From: Desulfovibrionaceae bacterium
Lineage (GTDB): Bacteria; Desulfobacterota; Desulfovibrionia; Desulfovibrionales; Desulfovibrionaceae
Length of the DNA stretch: 64,000 nt
Direction of reading: 5' to 3'
Assembly (NCBI GenBank): GCA_015709315.1
Contig: JACCQI010000005.1
Coordinates: 62,001 to 126,000 of the forward strand
Of this stretch, positions 9,179-19,024 are shown one piece after another. The first letter of the stretch is position 1. Each line of letters begins with the position of its first letter. Below the pieces are notes generated by a model, which was not told where the DNA came from, ran no database searches, and worked only from the letters and a program-made list of their open reading frames with translations. A program made the translations under genes and the position numbers.

Positions 9179-9889
9179 CTATCCCAGATCCGGGACCGCG
9201 CCTTTGTTCTCGCGGGCTCCGCTGCCTGCGGCCAGCTTGCGTTCCAGCCTGTTGAAGAGCCTGGAAAAGCCGAAGGTCAGGGTCAGGTAAATGCAGCCCG
9301 CCCCGGCCAGGAACGGAACGTAGGTGTAGTAGCGCGCTCCCAGCACCTTGGCGGAGAACATCAGCTCGGCCACGCCGATGGTGGATATGAGCGACGAATC
9401 CTTGAGCAGGACGATCAACTCGTTGCCCAGCGGCGGGATCATCCGCTTGAGCGCCTGGGGAAGGATCACGTAGAACATGGCCTGATTGTGCGACAGGCCG
9501 GTGCCGCGCGCCGCCTCCATTTGTCCCTTGTTGATGGACTGGATGCCCGCCCGGATGATTTCCGCGTTGTACGCGCCGGAGTTGATGCCCAGCGCCACGA
9601 TGCCGGTAATCAGCGGGTCGGGCGTGATGCCCTCGCCGGTGACCAGCATGTAGATCTGGGGAAACCCGAGGTAGAAAAAGAAAATTTGCAGCAGCATCGG
9701 GGTGCCCCGGATGAGCTGGATATATCCGTCGGCCACGAGCCGGATGCACAACCGGCGGCTGATGCGCCCGGTTCCGGCGATGATGCCCAGCACAAGCCCC
9801 AGCCCCAGCGCCCCGAACGTGACGATCAGCGTGGCCTGCGCTCCCTGGAGCAGCATGGCGTAATGCTTGAATACCAAAGAGAAATCCAT
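9179..9889 (-). CDS. Polar amino acid ABC transporter permease (HisM/GlnP type)
   Basis: An inner-membrane permease of 236 aa with five or so hydrophobic segments. It has the His/Glu/Gln/Arg/opine family EAA loop (MEAARGTGLSHNQAMFYVILPQALK). GAGGAG precedes the ATG. It follows the binding-protein gene by 57 bp on the same strand. No ATP-binding subunit of this family is adjacent, so it must use one encoded elsewhere. Confidence 0.93.
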   Translation of the reverse strand: MDFSLVFKHYAMLLQGAQATLIVTFGALGLGLVLGIIAGTGRISRRLCIRLVADGYIQLIRGTPMLLQIFFFYLGFPQIYMLVTGEGITPDPLITGIVALGINSGAYNAEIIRAGIQSINKGQMEAARGTGLSHNQAMFYVILPQALKRMIPPLGNELIVLLKDSSLISTIGVAELMFSAKVLGARYYTYVPFLAGAGCIYLTLTFGFSRLFNRLERKLAAGSGARENKGAVPDLG

Positions 9890-9946
9890 GACAGGCTCCT
9901 CAACAGGACCGGGGAGCGAAAGCCCCCCGGCCCGATTTCATTTCAA

Positions 9947-10705
9947 CTACAGATTCCATTTCTTGAGGATGGCGTCGTAGGCGCCTTCCTTCTTCACTTC
10001 TTCCAGGGCCTTGTTCAGAGTGCCCAGCAGGTCCTCGTTGCCCTTGCGGGAGATCATGGCGAACTCCTCGAAGGACAGCGGCTCCCCGGCGCGGCGGAAT
10101 GCGCCCCGCTTGATGAACTCGTCGGCGACGGACAGGTCGGCGATGACCGCGTCGGCGGCCTTGTTGTTCAGCATCATGAAGGCGATGTTGTAGCTCTCGG
10201 GCTTGATGACTTCCGCGCCCTCGATCTTGTCGGCCTCCTGCTCGCCGGTGGTGCCGAGTTGCACGGCGATCTTCCGGCCATTCAGGTCGGCGGCGAAATT
10301 GATGTCGGAATCGCTCCGCACCACGATGACCTGGCCGCTGGCGATATAGGGATCGGAGAAGCTCACCTGTTCGGCGCGCTCCGGGGAAATGCTGAAGCCG
10401 GACATGCCCATGTCCACCTGGCCGGACTGGACGGCGGTGACGATGGCGGCGAAGTCCATGGTCACCCAGTTGATCTTGACGCCCATTTTTGCGGCAATGG
10501 CGTTGAGCAGATCAATGTCGAAACCGACGCGCTCTCCGTTGTCGCCGATGGACTCGAAGGGCGGGTAATCAGGGCTGTTGCCCACGGTGATCACGCCCGC
10601 CTCCTTGACCTTGTCCAGGGCGGAACCGGCGAAAGCGAAAGCGGAGAACGCGGCCACAAGGGCCAGGGAAAGCACCATGACTGTCAGCAAACGGTTGAAT
10701 CTCAT
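9947..10705 (-). CDS. Polar amino acid ABC transporter substrate-binding protein
   Basis: A family 3 periplasmic solute-binding protein (252 aa). A cleavable signal peptide ends at about SAFAFA. The signature GFDIDLLNAIAAKMG and the ligand-site regions SFSDPYIASGQ and AVQLGTTGEQEAD are visible. A GGAG site lies before the ATG. Ligand is probably a polar amino acid; which one cannot be read from the sequence. Confidence 0.94.
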   Translation of the reverse strand: MRFNRLLTVMVLSLALVAAFSAFAFAGSALDKVKEAGVITVGNSPDYPPFESIGDNGERVGFDIDLLNAIAAKMGVKINWVTMDFAAIVTAVQSGQVDMGMSGFSISPERAEQVSFSDPYIASGQVIVVRSDSDINFAADLNGRKIAVQLGTTGEQEADKIEGAEVIKPESYNIAFMMLNNKAADAVIADLSVADEFIKRGAFRRAGEPLSFEEFAMISRKGNEDLLGTLNKALEEVKKEGAYDAILKKWNL

Positions 10706-10776
10706 ATCGAACTCCTTGGGAATTATAAGGGAATTGTCCGGCCGGAATCGACCGGAGAAAGGCTAGAAAACGAGCG

Positions 10777-12312
10777 TCAATCGATCACCCCTGCCATGAG
10801 CGGGCCGATCTTGGACGGGGTATCCGCGTCGGCGGTGTCAAGGACACCGAGTATCTGCCCCCTGTAGATGACCGCGATGCGGTCGGCCAGTTGCAGAGCT
10901 TCGTTCAGATCGCCGGTGACCAGCAGTACCCCGGCCATGGACCGGGCTTCGAGCAATCGGTTCCAGACTTCTTCGGTGGCGGACACGTCCAGCCCCTGGG
11001 TGGGCTGCTCGGCCACGATGAACCGGGGCTGGCGGTAAAGCTCGCGGGCGAGCACGGTCTTTTGCAGGTTGCCGCCGGAAAGCTGCCAGGCCAGGGCATG
11101 AATGCGGCCCGGACGGATATCGAATTTCTCGATCAGCTCCCTCGTGTCCCTGGCGGCCCTCTTCTTGTCCAGCCAAAGGCCTTTGGCAAACCCCTTGCGC
11201 GTGGTCAAAAGCAGGTTGTCCACCAGGTTCTGGTTGCGAAGCGTGGCCAGCCCGAGCCGATCCTCGGGGATGTAGCACATGGATCGGTTCCAGGTGGACT
11301 CGGCGAAAAATTTACGCCACGGATGCCCCATGATGAAAACCGTGTCCACGGGCGGCCTGGTCAGGCCGGTGACCGCTTCGACCAGCGGTTTCTGGCCGTT
11401 GCCCGCCACGCCCACCAGGGCCACTATCTCGCCCCGCTTGACCGTGAGATCCACGTCCACCAGGCCCAGCCCGGTCAGGGACTTGATCTCAAGGACCGTT
11501 CGGCCGGTCTCGACCGGCTCCCGGTTCACCTCGAGCAGGACTTCCTTGCCTACCATGCGGGAGGCCAGCTCCGCCTTGGATTCAATGAGGCTCGGGTCCA
11601 GCTCGCCTTCGATGCGGCCGCGCCGCAGAATGGCGATTTCGTCGGCCAGGGCGATGACCTCTTCCAGCTTGTGGCTGATGAAGATGATGGACTTGCCCTG
11701 CTCGGTCATATTCCAGAGCGCCTTGAACAGATTGCCGGTTTCCTCGGGCGTGAGCACGGCCGTGGGTTCGTCGAAAATCAGAATGCGGCTCTCGCGGTAC
11801 AGAAGCTTGAGAATCTCCACCAACTGCCGCTCGCCCATGGACAGGTCCGCGATGCGCGCGCCGGGATCGATATCCAGGCTGTAGCGCCGGGCCAACTCGC
11901 CCACCCGCTTCTCCATTTCGGCGGGGTTGATGAAGAGACTTCCCTCTTGTCCCAAAAGCACGTTTTCGGCCACGGTCATGGAGTCCACCAGCATGAAATT
12001 CTGGTAAACCATGCCGATGCCCGCCGCGATGGCGTCCTTGGAGGAGGTGAACCGGACCGATTGGCCGTCGATCTCGATGGTCCCCTCGTCGGGCTTGTAC
12101 CGCCCGGCCAGCATGGACATCATGGTGGATTTGCCCGCGCCGTTCTCGCCGAGCAGCGCCTTGATGCGGCCGGGATACACGTCGAGCGAAATGGAATCGT
12201 TGGCCAGGACCTTGCCGAACCGCTTGGTGATCCCCTTGAGGCTGACCACGGGCCGGGTTCCTTCGGGGACGGCCCGGACCGGAACCGGACGGGTGAAATG
12301 CAGTTCCGTCAC
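10777..12312 (-). CDS. Nucleoside-type ABC transporter ATPase, two fused NBDs
   Basis: A 511-aa protein with two tandem ABC domains. The first has Walker A GENGAGKST and signature LSMGERQLVEI. The second has a degenerate P-loop (GVAGNGQKPL) and signature LSGGNLQKTVLARE. This architecture is used by the YufO/NupO-type nucleoside and BMP importers and by sugar transporters such as RbsA. GTG start at 12312 with GGAGG 8 nt upstream. Last gene of the bmp operon. Confidence 0.92.
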   Translation of the reverse strand: MTELHFTRPVPVRAVPEGTRPVVSLKGITKRFGKVLANDSISLDVYPGRIKALLGENGAGKSTMMSMLAGRYKPDEGTIEIDGQSVRFTSSKDAIAAGIGMVYQNFMLVDSMTVAENVLLGQEGSLFINPAEMEKRVGELARRYSLDIDPGARIADLSMGERQLVEILKLLYRESRILIFDEPTAVLTPEETGNLFKALWNMTEQGKSIIFISHKLEEVIALADEIAILRRGRIEGELDPSLIESKAELASRMVGKEVLLEVNREPVETGRTVLEIKSLTGLGLVDVDLTVKRGEIVALVGVAGNGQKPLVEAVTGLTRPPVDTVFIMGHPWRKFFAESTWNRSMCYIPEDRLGLATLRNQNLVDNLLLTTRKGFAKGLWLDKKRAARDTRELIEKFDIRPGRIHALAWQLSGGNLQKTVLARELYRQPRFIVAEQPTQGLDVSATEEVWNRLLEARSMAGVLLVTGDLNEALQLADRIAVIYRGQILGVLDTADADTPSKIGPLMAGVID

Positions 12313-12315
12313 GGC

Positions 12316-13233
12316 CTAGCCCTCCGGCTCGATGTTGGTGCCGAGCGCGGCGGGCGCGTCGATGCGGCGGCCCCGCCAGGCGGACAGGATGAGGACCAGA
12401 ATGGTCAAAAGATACGGAAGCATGAGCAACAGCGAAGACGGCAGGTTGGTGCCCACGGCCTGAAGCCTCAGCTGGAAGGCCATGACGCCGCCGAACAGAT
12501 AGGCCCCGGCCACGGCACGCCCCGGACGCCAGAAGGCGAAAATGACCAGCGCCACGGCGATCCAGCCCCGCCCCCCGGACAGGCCGTTGGTCCACAGGTG
12601 GGTGTAGGCGAGGGAAAGGTAGGCTCCGCCCAGGCCGATCATGAAACCGCCCGCAAGAACCGCGAAATAGCGCAAAACAACGGGCTTCAGTCCGGCCGCG
12701 GCAGCGGCCGCGGGCATTTCTCCCGTGGCGGCCACGTGCAGGCCGAAACTGGTCCGCCGGAAAAAGAACCAGAACAAGACCGGCAGGACAAAGGAAAAAT
12801 AGACCAGCATATCATGCTTGAAAAATATCTCGCCCAGCACAGGGATTTGGGAAAGAACCGGAAAATCAAAGGGATTGAAGCCCGGAGCGGCCAACCCCAC
12901 GTAGGGAACGCCGAGAAAATGGGTCAGCCCCACGCCGAAGATGGTCAGGGCCAGGCCGGACACCACCTGGTTGCCCAGACAGGTGACGCAGACAAAGGCG
13001 TGCAGCCCGCCGAACACCATCCCGGCGATGCCTCCCGCCATGAAGCCGAGCCACGGCGAGCCGGTGGTGAAACTGGTCCAGAAGGCGGCCAGTGCGGCAA
13101 TGGACATCATGCCTTCCACGCCGAGGTTGAGCACGCCGCCCTTCTCGGTCATCATCTCGCCCAGCGTGGCGTAGAGCACGGGCGTGCCGGACTGCACGGT
13201 GGCGGCGAAGAGCGGTATCAGAAAATCCCACAT
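12316..13233 (-). CDS. BMP-family ABC transporter permease 2
   Basis: An integral membrane permease of the BPD_transp_2 (LivH/RbsC) family, 305 aa, with about eight hydrophobic segments and the conserved GVEGMMSIAALAAF region near the N-terminus. It is one half of the two-permease channel of the nucleoside-type importer. It begins 3 nt after the first permease stop, and its stop lies 3 nt before the ATPase GTG, so translation is coupled. Confidence 0.92.
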   Translation of the reverse strand: MWDFLIPLFAATVQSGTPVLYATLGEMMTEKGGVLNLGVEGMMSIAALAAFWTSFTTGSPWLGFMAGGIAGMVFGGLHAFVCVTCLGNQVVSGLALTIFGVGLTHFLGVPYVGLAAPGFNPFDFPVLSQIPVLGEIFFKHDMLVYFSFVLPVLFWFFFRRTSFGLHVAATGEMPAAAAAAGLKPVVLRYFAVLAGGFMIGLGGAYLSLAYTHLWTNGLSGGRGWIAVALVIFAFWRPGRAVAGAYLFGGVMAFQLRLQAVGTNLPSSLLLMLPYLLTILVLILSAWRGRRIDAPAALGTNIEPEG

Positions 13234-13236
13234 ACC

Positions 13237-14298
13237 CTATTCTCCCCCCTGCCGCCGTTCCAGGGTGTAGGTCAGGAAAAATTGACCGGCCAGAACGGTG
13301 AGCAGGATCATGCCCTCCAGGATCGAGCCGAAGGCCGCAGGAATCTGCAACTCGAGCTGCATGTTCTCGACGCCCACGCGCAGGGCGGCCAGCAAAAACG
13401 AGGCAAAGGCGATGTTCAGCGGCTCCAGCCGGGCCAGCCAGGCCACGACGATGGCCGTGTACCCGTAGCCGACCATGAGGCTCCCCTGCAATCTGCCCAG
13501 CACGGCCGAGGTCTCGATGCACCCGGCCCACCCGGCAAACCCGCCGGAAAGGGTCATGACGAACAGGACGAGCATGCCGTAGCGGATCTTGGCGTACTTG
13601 GCCACGCGCGCCCCCTCGCCGCTGGCCTTCAGCTCGAAGCCCAGCCGGGTGAAGCGCATGAAGCCCCACAGGCCGAAACCGACCACAACGCAGAAAAACA
13701 GCCCCCAGTGAATGCCGCTGTTGCCGATGGACGGGATGACCGCGCCGGGGGTGAATTCCGGCGTCATGGGGAAGCCGAAGCTGGCCGGGTCCTTCCAGGC
13801 GTCGAACACGAGAAAGTCGAGCAGCAGGATGGCGATGTAGTTGAGCATCAGCGTGGAGATGATCTCGTTGACGCGCAGCTTGAGCTTAAGCAGGGCCGGG
13901 ATGAACGCCCACACCCCGCCGAAAACGAAGGCCATGATGAACATGAGCGGCAGCAGGACGTATCGCGGCAGATCGGGAAAGGTCAACGCCATCCACGTGG
14001 CCCCTATGGCGCCCAGGGCGAACTGGCCCTCAGCGCCGATGTTCCAGATCTGCATGCGGAAGGCCACGGCCACGCCGAGGGAGCAGAGAAAGAGCGGGAT
14101 GGCCTTGAGCAACGCTCCTTCAAGTGCCCAGGCGTTGCCGAAGCTGCCCTGCCAGAGCAGGTCCAGGGCATGCAGGGCGTCCTTGCCGTGCCCGGCCAGG
14201 ATCAGCCCGCCGACCAAAAGGGAAAAGAGCAGGGCGCCCAGGAAAACTACCAGGGCGCCCCACTTCCAGGGTTCATCTCTTTTGCGGATTTTCAGCAC
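13237..14298 (-). CDS. BMP-family ABC transporter permease 1
   Basis: BPD_transp_2 permease of 353 aa, resembling YufP/NupP. Hydrophobic segments run throughout, with the conserved NIGAEGQFALGAIGA motif at about 88-102. GTG start. It sits between the binding lipoprotein gene (9 nt away) and the second permease. Confidence 0.92.
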   Translation of the reverse strand: MLKIRKRDEPWKWGALVVFLGALLFSLLVGGLILAGHGKDALHALDLLWQGSFGNAWALEGALLKAIPLFLCSLGVAVAFRMQIWNIGAEGQFALGAIGATWMALTFPDLPRYVLLPLMFIMAFVFGGVWAFIPALLKLKLRVNEIISTLMLNYIAILLLDFLVFDAWKDPASFGFPMTPEFTPGAVIPSIGNSGIHWGLFFCVVVGFGLWGFMRFTRLGFELKASGEGARVAKYAKIRYGMLVLFVMTLSGGFAGWAGCIETSAVLGRLQGSLMVGYGYTAIVVAWLARLEPLNIAFASFLLAALRVGVENMQLELQIPAAFGSILEGMILLTVLAGQFFLTYTLERRQGGE

Positions 14299-14307
14299 GT
14301 GCGTTTG

Positions 14308-15450
14308 CTATTTGACGGTGCCGACAACGCCTTCCACGAACCAGTCCATGCCGAGCAGGTCTCCGTCGGCGGGCGTGGAGCCTTCGGGGATGACGACCTC
14401 GCCGGCCTGGTTCTTGACGGGACCGGCAAAAACAACGTCCTCGCCGGCCATGAACTTGGCGCGCTCGGCTTCGACGTCGGCCTTCACGTCCTCGGGAACC
14501 ATGGGGCCGAAGGGAGCGATGTCAACCACGCCGTCCTTGAGGGACCACCAGGTGGACTGGTCGCCCTGCCAGGAACCGTCGCGGACCTGTTCCATGACCT
14601 TGACGTACATGGGACCCCAGTTCCACATGGCGGAGGTCAGGTGCGACTTGGGCGCGAAAGAGGCCATGTCGGAGTTGTAGCCCACGGAGTAGACACCGGC
14701 TTCCTGGGCGGCTTCCTGGGCGGCCGGGGAGTCCTGATGCTGGGTGATGACGTCGCAACCTGCGTCGAGCAGGGACTTGGCGGCGTCCTTTTCCAGCGCC
14801 GGGTCATACCAGGTCTTGGTCCAGACGACGCGAACCTCGGCCTCCGGGTTGACCTTGCGGACACCCAAGGTGAAGGCGTTGATGCCGCGGATGACTTCGG
14901 GAATCGGGAAGGCGGCCACGTAGCCGAGCTTGTTGGACTTGGTCATCTCGCCGGCAACCAGGCCGGTCAGGAAGCGGGCCTGGTAGATGCGGCCGAAGTA
15001 GTTGGACACGTTGGCGGCCTTCTTGAAGCCGGAGCAATGCATGAACTTGGTGTCGGGAAATTCCTTGGCGACCTTTATGGTCGGGTCCATGTAGCCGAAG
15101 CTGGTGGTAAAGATGATGTCATATCCCTTGCGGGCCATGTTGCGGATGACGCGCTCGGAATCGGCGCCCTCGGGCACGGACTCGGCGTAGAAGGTCTCGG
15201 CCCAATCCAGGGCATCCACGGCCTGACGGCCGAGATCGTGGGCGTAGGAGTAGCCGGCGTCGCCGATGGGGGAAACATAGACGAACCCGGCCGTGACGGT
15301 CTTGGGTTCTTCCTTGGCCGGAGCGGCGGCCTCCTCGGTCTTGGCGGGCGCTTCAGCCTTTTTCTCCTCAGGAGCCTGCCCGCAGGCGAACAGCATCAGC
15401 AGCGCCATGCAGGCAACGGATACACCAAACAGTTTCAGCATTTTTTTCAT
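14308..15450 (-). CDS. BMP family substrate-binding lipoprotein
   Basis: A basic-membrane-protein family (Med/BmpA) solute-binding lipoprotein, 380 aa. It has a lipobox (LFAC, Cys23), an Ala/Glu/Pro/Lys-rich tether at about 25-50, then the VYVSPIGDAGYSYAHD and FTTSFGYMDP regions of the family. Known relatives bind purine nucleosides. A purine phosphoribosyltransferase gene lies immediately upstream on the same strand, which supports nucleoside or purine uptake. Confidence 0.92.
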   Translation of the reverse strand: MKKMLKLFGVSVACMALLMLFACGQAPEEKKAEAPAKTEEAAAPAKEEPKTVTAGFVYVSPIGDAGYSYAHDLGRQAVDALDWAETFYAESVPEGADSERVIRNMARKGYDIIFTTSFGYMDPTIKVAKEFPDTKFMHCSGFKKAANVSNYFGRIYQARFLTGLVAGEMTKSNKLGYVAAFPIPEVIRGINAFTLGVRKVNPEAEVRVVWTKTWYDPALEKDAAKSLLDAGCDVITQHQDSPAAQEAAQEAGVYSVGYNSDMASFAPKSHLTSAMWNWGPMYVKVMEQVRDGSWQGDQSTWWSLKDGVVDIAPFGPMVPEDVKADVEAERAKFMAGEDVVFAGPVKNQAGEVVIPEGSTPADGDLLGMDWFVEGVVGTVK

Positions 15451-15578
15451 TTCGACCTCTCCGTTAGCAGATTGAGTGTCCGAACTACTTATCTCAGCCT
15501 GGAATTGCGGGCAAGACCCAAAAGGGCCGGACCTAAAGCAGTGCGCCGTAATTCCGAAAAATATTTTTTATGCTCCGA

Positions 15579-16061
15579 TCACTCAGAGACCTGAACGATC
15601 GGCTCGACGAACTGCGCTCCCGCGTCCCACGGAAACAGTATCCAGGTGTCCTGGCTGACTTCCGTAATAAAGGTCTCCACCAGGGGACGGCCTTCGGGCT
15701 TGGCGTAGACCGTAGCGAAATGCGCCTTGGGCACCATGTCGCGGGCGATGCGGGCGGTCTTTCCCGTATCCACCAGGTCGTCGATGAGCAGCCATCCTTC
15801 GCCGTCCATATCGACGTCCTTCAGGATATTGGCCTCGCCCTGTTCCTTCCAGTCGTAGGAAGAGAGGCAAACCGTGTCGATGAGATGGATGTCCAGCTCC
15901 CGGGCGATGATGGCCGCCGGGACCAGTCCGCCGCGCGTTATGGCGAGAATGCCCTTCCAAGGCCCCTTTTCCACCAGTCGCCAGGAAAGCGCCCGGCAGT
16001 CGCGGTGCAGTTGTTCCCAGGAAACCGGAAACATTTTCTTGTATCGGCTCTTGTCGCCCAT
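15579..16061 (-). CDS. gpt: Xanthine-guanine phosphoribosyltransferase (Gpt type)
   Basis: Makes XMP or GMP from xanthine or guanine and PRPP. It is 160 aa, close to the 152 aa of E. coli Gpt. Visible are the PRPP loop [30 protein letters not shown] and a C-terminal WILFPWDA. Start MGDKSRYKK is preceded by GAGGAG at 8 nt; the open frame upstream of this is not conserved. It lies just upstream of the nucleoside importer. Confidence 0.9.
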   Translation of the reverse strand: MGDKSRYKKMFPVSWEQLHRDCRALSWRLVEKGPWKGILAITRGGLVPAAIIARELDIHLIDTVCLSSYDWKEQGEANILKDVDMDGEGWLLIDDLVDTGKTARIARDMVPKAHFATVYAKPEGRPLVETFITEVSQDTWILFPWDAGAQFVEPIVQVSE

Positions 16062-16182
16062 GCGGTTTTCTCCTCGAATCGATGCGAACAGATGGGGGGT
16101 CCTACTCCGATCCCGCACATTTATCAAGTGCCGGGACCGCACGGAACGACAACGGCGTGGCGCGACCGGGGGACGCATCTCC

Positions 16183-17130
16183 CTAGGCGTTCAGCAACTG
16201 CCTGCCGTAAAACCCCGCCCCGTACAGGCCGCTTTCCTCATTGTCGTTGAGCTTGACCGGCACGGAATGCAAAAAATCCTGGTACACGTGGGAGTTGTGG
16301 AACTCCTCCATGAACTCGGGAATCTCGACGAACAGGGGGTTCTTGGCGGCAATCCCCCCGGCGATGTAAAAGCCGCCCTGCGCCATGACGCCGATGGCCC
16401 AGTTTCGGCAGGCGCGGGCGTAAAAACGGGCGTACCACTTGGCCGTCTCGCTCTCCGGGGTGATTCGGGCCGATATCTCCTTGGGCGCGAGTTCCTCCCC
16501 GGTCAGGAACTTATGCACCAGGGTCAGTCCCAGTCCGGTGACGACCGAGTCGCCCTCGGGCCAGTTGCGTCCGCTCTCGAGGCGGTTGAACTCGGCGTAT
16601 TCGGCCTCGTCCCTGCCCACGAAGGGGAACGACATGTGCCCGCCCTCGCTGGGCAGCGCGGTCCACCTGTTGCCGGCCCAGATGAGCGCGGAATAGCCCA
16701 GGCCGGTCCCCGCGCCGATGACGCCGATGGGTTCTCGGTCCACCGCCTCGCCCGCCTGGACGACCTTGGCCTCGGCCACGGCCGGGGTACGGCAGGCATA
16801 TGCCTGGGCCGAAAAATCATTGATGAGCCGAACCTTCCGGGTGCCGAAATCCACATCCCTGACGTCGATCCCCCAAGGCGCGTTGGGCAGGTTGGGGCAG
16901 GTCACGCCCCCGTAAACGGCCCCGGCCGGAGCCAGCACCGCCGCGTCGAAGCCGCCGGGCAAAACGGCGAAGTCGCTGGCCCACAACTGCTCCATGAGTT
17001 CGGGAAACGAGGCCGCCCCGTGGGTGGGGAGCCAGATGCTATCCGCCATTTCAAGCCCGTCGCCCGTCGTCTCGAACAAGGCGAAGCGGCTGTTGGTGCC
17101 GCCGATGTCGGAGGCCAGAATCCGTGCCAT
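16183..17130 (-). CDS. glk: Glucokinase
   Basis: ATP-dependent Glk-family glucokinase, 315 aa, near the usual 320. It has the N-terminal phosphate loop [27 protein letters not shown], the ATP site [12 protein letters not shown] and the GGHMSF segment. The start is set by AAGGAG 8 nt before ATG 17130; the frame stays open upstream antisense to motA, but that is not coding. It lies between motA and gpt with no sugar transporter nearby. Confidence 0.92.
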   Translation of the reverse strand: MARILASDIGGTNSRFALFETTGDGLEMADSIWLPTHGAASFPELMEQLWASDFAVLPGGFDAAVLAPAGAVYGGVTCPNLPNAPWGIDVRDVDFGTRKVRLINDFSAQAYACRTPAVAEAKVVQAGEAVDREPIGVIGAGTGLGYSALIWAGNRWTALPSEGGHMSFPFVGRDEAEYAEFNRLESGRNWPEGDSVVTGLGLTLVHKFLTGEELAPKEISARITPESETAKWYARFYARACRNWAIGVMAQGGFYIAGGIAAKNPLFVEIPEFMEEFHNSHVYQDFLHSVPVKLNDNEESGLYGAGFYGRQLLNA

Positions 17131-17174
17131 GAAGATCGCTCCTTGCGTGTGGCGAACCCTATCACAAAAGGGCG

Positions 17175-17199
17175 AAAAAAAAAGAGACCCGCAGGCCCC
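17175..17199 (-). terminator. Terminator after motAB
   Basis: On the minus strand a 6-bp stem with two G-U pairs and a 4-nt loop is followed by nine Ts. It lies 27 nt past the motA stop and before glk. Confidence 0.5.
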
Positions 17200-17225
17200 T
17201 TTTCTCGCTGAATCGATGGATGCGG

Positions 17226-18098
17226 CTAGGCCGCTCCGCTTTCCGCAACCCCTTCCTTTCCGGGCATGGCCATGTCGGAAAGTTCCACGGGCTGCTGCTT
17301 TTTCTGTACGTATTTCCGGGTGATGCGGCGCAGGGTTTCGGTCTTGCCCTCGCGCTCGGACGGCGACAGGAAGGAGGCGAGCTTGCGCTCCAGCTTGTAG
17401 GAGTTCTGCTCCTTGCTGATGGCCACGATGCCCTCCAAGACCAGCTTCTGGTTCAGCAGTTCGGCGCGGGTGTGAAAATTGATATTTTCTGCGATGGGCG
17501 AAAACACGAGATGGCTCAGGATCAGGCCGTACAGTGTGGAGATGAAGGCCACCGGAATATTCTTGAGGATGACGGCCGTGTCGTTGATGCCCATGAGCAG
17601 GCCGATCAGTCCGATGACGCTGCCCGCCACGCCGAAGGCCGGGGCCGTGCGGGCCATGGTGGCGAAAAACCGCTCGCTCTGCTGGCGGCGCAGGTTGAAG
17701 AAGGCCATCTCGGCGTTCAGGCACTCGCGGATTTCCTCCTCCTTGTAATTGTCCACCAGGAGGATCAGCCCGTTCTTCAGGAAGGATGTGGTGGCCTTGG
17801 CCTCGGACCGCTCCAAGGACAGCACGCCGTCCACCTTGGACTTGACCGACAAATCGAGCAGCGTGTTGACGATCTCCTCGGACGTTGCCCGTCCGTTCTT
17901 GTAGGCGTTCCTGGCCACCTGGAACGCGTTCTTGATGTGTTCCATGGGGTAGCTGATGAGCATGGCCGCGGCCAGGCCGGACACCACCACCAGGAACGCG
18001 GCCAGGTTGAAGTAGGCCCCGGCAGCCCCGGTCAGCATGAAGCTGCCCGCAAAAATGACGAGGCTCAAGACCACGCCGATGAAATTCTTTCTGCTCAT
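17226..18098 (-). CDS. motA: Flagellar motor stator protein MotA
   Basis: Stator subunit with four membrane segments, 290 aa. The N-terminal pair of TM helices, the long cytoplasmic loop with charged residues, and the C-terminal pair with the GVAGSVIGLIGLLMGI segment are all visible. GGAGG precedes the ATG. It follows motB by 17 bp; motB comes first in this operon, the reverse of the usual order. Confidence 0.92.
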   Translation of the reverse strand: MSRKNFIGVVLSLVIFAGSFMLTGAAGAYFNLAAFLVVVSGLAAAMLISYPMEHIKNAFQVARNAYKNGRATSEEIVNTLLDLSVKSKVDGVLSLERSEAKATTSFLKNGLILLVDNYKEEEIRECLNAEMAFFNLRRQQSERFFATMARTAPAFGVAGSVIGLIGLLMGINDTAVILKNIPVAFISTLYGLILSHLVFSPIAENINFHTRAELLNQKLVLEGIVAISKEQNSYKLERKLASFLSPSEREGKTETLRRITRKYVQKKQQPVELSDMAMPGKEGVAESGAA

Positions 18099-18115
18099 GA
18101 CTTCCTCCGATCGAT

Positions 18116-18838
18116 TCAGCTTGGGTTGACGATGACGATTTCGACCCGCCGGTTGGATTCCCTGTTGGCCTCGGACGTTTCAGGCAGCTCCGGCTGGTAG
18201 GCCCCACGGCCCGTGATGACGATGCGCTTGGGCTCAATGCCGAAACGGGAAATGAAATGCCCGGCCACTTCGGCGGCCCTGGTCGTGGACAGCGAAAAGC
18301 TCGCGGCCCCCATGGATTCGCTCGGGTCGGCGAAACCGATGACATGCACGGTGCCCACGTTGAGGCTGACCACCTTGGCGATCTCGTCCAGGTATTGTCC
18401 GGCGTCCGGCTTCAGTTCGCCGGACTTCTCGTCGAAAAACAATGCCCCGCGCAGGGAGATGCGGACCTGGCCGGGGGCCTCCTGGACCACGGAAATGCCG
18501 CTTTCACGCGAGCGGTACAGGACCTTGGAATCCGTCATGCCGACCACGTCGCCGGTCCCTGCGGAACCGGCCCGGCTGGATATCTGGCCGATAAGCCCGA
18601 TGAGCGGATCGAGCGAGCTGGTGGCCTTGGCCTCGGCCGCGCTCCGGCTGCTGAACAGGACCTTCACGTCCTTGTGCGAACCGGCGTAGATGAACAGCAC
18701 CACGAACAGCACGAACATGACCATCATCAGGTCTGCCCAGGGCACGGCCCAGTCCTGCATGCCGTGGACCGTCGCCGTGTCCTCAAACTGGTCGAACGAC
18801 GTGAAATCCCCGACGGTCTCTTTCTCCATTTTTTGCAT
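18116..18838 (-). CDS. motB: Flagellar motor protein MotB / OmpA-domain stator
   Basis: 240 aa. One N-terminal TM helix carries the ion-carrying Asp (PWADLMMV, D36), followed by a linker and a C-terminal OmpA peptidoglycan-binding domain (IGFADPSESMG, RVEIVIVNP). Start MQKMEKETV is chosen for the AGGAG site; the upstream frame lacks support. Partners with MotA to form the stator anchored to the cell wall. Confidence 0.9.
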   Translation of the reverse strand: MQKMEKETVGDFTSFDQFEDTATVHGMQDWAVPWADLMMVMFVLFVVLFIYAGSHKDVKVLFSSRSAAEAKATSSLDPLIGLIGQISSRAGSAGTGDVVGMTDSKVLYRSRESGISVVQEAPGQVRISLRGALFFDEKSGELKPDAGQYLDEIAKVVSLNVGTVHVIGFADPSESMGAASFSLSTTRAAEVAGHFISRFGIEPKRIVITGRGAYQPELPETSEANRESNRRVEIVIVNPS

Positions 18839-19024
18839 AAGTTCTCCTGCGCGCGTACGCGTGAAAAGGCCTAAGCAAGAAATCTGCCACGCATATAACA
18901 CCTTGGAATTAAAAGAAAATTATATGTCTTTGCCGGCCGTCAGACCGCGTGAGGCACAAAGCGACAAAAAACCGTCATGGAGGCCTTGCGTTGACTCCGC
19001 GCAACAGATGGGTAAAATCGAAGG

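Noticed and set aside
10891-15594. A 4.7 kb plus-strand open frame
   Set aside because: It is fully antisense to the BMP transporter operon, with compositional bias (Gly, His, Gln, Asp) typical of shadow frames in high-GC DNA and no recognisable domain.
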